Source: a virus. From it: a stretch of DNA of 55,064 bases. The stretch spans positions 1 to 55,064 of the IMG/VR virus record IMGVR_UViG_3300031251_000961; one strand, given 5' to 3'. This document shows, in pieces, positions 54,480-55,064 of this stretch (the stretch's first letter is position 1; each line of letters begins with the position of its first letter). The position numbers and the translations under genes were made by a program. Under the pieces are notes generated by a model. That model was not told the DNA's origin. It searched no databases and worked only from the letters and a program-made list of their open reading frames with translations.

Positions 54480-55064
54480 ATGGCAACTAAGAAGAAAATG
54501 CCAATTTCTAAGCGATTTGTATTGTTGTTTAAAAAAACTCCAATGACTTTTAAATTGATGCTTAGAATTACAGGTTTTATATTATCAGCAGTATGTCTAT
54601 TTAGTTGTAATCAGCCATCTACAAAATCAGAATATAAAAGTGTTGCCGATTCCTTGATTTTCGCCGAGAAAGTTCACGATAAAGTAAACAGCTCAGTTAA
54701 AGATTATATCCTTAAAGACACCAATAAATTAAGCGATGCGCCGGTCAAAGTAATTTCAGCAAAACCAGTAACTAAAGAATATTCCAGCTATAAGGACATA
54801 AGTCTTTCATATAAAAACATTTCAGGTAAAACTATCACCGCAATTCGGTTTAGCTGGTATGGTTTAAACGCTTTTAATGAACCTGCAGATATGGGTGTTT
54901 TGGATGGTTATGGCAAAGGTTCAACTGATGTTGCATTAAAAAATGGGAAAATAGGTTATGGTACCTGGAATGTATTAAGTAGGGATTTAAAAAAAGTTGT
55001 TAAGGCCTGGCCTACGGAGGTTGTTTTTGAAGACGGTACAACCTGGAAAATAAAAGGAGAGTAA
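54480..55064 (+). CDS. Lipoprotein of unknown function
   Basis: A 194-aa frame, 3 bp after the DUF4468-like gene. A hydrophobic segment ends in the lipobox SAVCLFSC (Cys43), so the real start is likely an internal ATG at 54543 or 54555, giving a signal of normal length. The mature part has an Ig-like or beta-sandwich look (YKDISLSYKNISGKTITAIR, FSWYGLNAFNEPADMGVLDG, GYGTWNVLSRDLKKVVKAWP), similar to host DUF-type lipoproteins. It ends exactly at the window edge. Confidence 0.62.
   Translation: MATKKKMPISKRFVLLFKKTPMTFKLMLRITGFILSAVCLFSCNQPSTKSEYKSVADSLIFAEKVHDKVNSSVKDYILKDTNKLSDAPVKVISAKPVTKEYSSYKDISLSYKNISGKTITAIRFSWYGLNAFNEPADMGVLDGYGKGSTDVALKNGKIGYGTWNVLSRDLKKVVKAWPTEVVFEDGTTWKIKGE

Noticed and set aside
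1-55064. CRISPR array or insertion sequences
   Set aside because: No regularly spaced direct repeats with spacers and no transposase frame were seen; the only repeats found are the DGR, operator units and hairpins.
1-55064. Genome-wide stop-codon reassignment
   Set aside because: The interrupted frames involve TAA, TAG and TGA, while normal genes here also end in all three, and the only tRNA has a CAT anticodon. Local nonsense mutation or readthrough fits better.

Overview
The window is almost entirely a temperate tailed-phage genome (prophage) from a member of the Bacteroidota. The host call rests on AT-rich DNA, A/T-rich leaders in place of Shine-Dalgarno sites, promoter-like TAnnTTTG boxes, a tyrosine integrase of the Bacteroidota type, and protein families typical of that phylum (DUF4373, DUF4468-like, PRTRC proteins, LLxE-type C-terminal repeats). 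The window starts on the integrase ATG and ends on the stop codon of the last gene, so the attachment sites are not visible. A long tape measure gene suggests a siphovirus-like particle.

Layout. The integrase (1-1233, +) converges on a leftward lysis and late operon. On the minus strand, from 30.3 kb down to 1.45 kb, the order is: terminase small and large subunits, portal, scaffold, decoration protein, major capsid protein, connectors, tail tube candidate, tape measure (1191 aa), tail-tip proteins, a run of secreted or fibre-like proteins (including an SGNH hydrolase and a beta-helix/PKD protein), coiled-coil and holin-like membrane proteins, two tiny spanin-like genes, a papain-like protease and an M15 peptidase endolysin. 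From 30.9 to 41 kb are about 25 small genes, mostly unknown, ending in a DUF4373 replication protein. At 40.6-45.6 kb lies a PRTRC block (ParB-like, ThiF-like, B, an F-like gene, C, E), followed by a phage-encoded DNA sliding clamp.

The centrepiece is a diversity-generating retroelement (DGR) at about 46.9-49.5 kb: a reverse transcriptase with the DGR signature motif, a template repeat (TR, 48497-48572) and two tandem target genes with variable repeats (VR1 48687-48753, VR2 49076-49149). Reading the minus strand, VR1 differs from TR at 16 positions and VR2 at 18, and every one is an adenine in TR. No other base differs inside the aligned blocks. This is the direct mark of adenine-specific mutagenic retrohoming. 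The targets are small soluble proteins in the early/replication half of the phage, not tail fibres.

The right end holds a tRNA-Met(CAT), a lysis/lysogeny switch (leftward Cro-like gene, operator array at 52911-53004, rightward CI-like repressor) and three rightward genes for membrane or secreted proteins that may be lysogenic cargo or flanking host genes.

Several genes look broken without frameshifts: in-frame TAA, TAG or TGA codons interrupt or truncate otherwise coherent frames at 26260, 50940, 52335 and 21310, and an ASCH-domain gene survives only as a 25-codon stub. This points to prophage decay or, less likely, readthrough.
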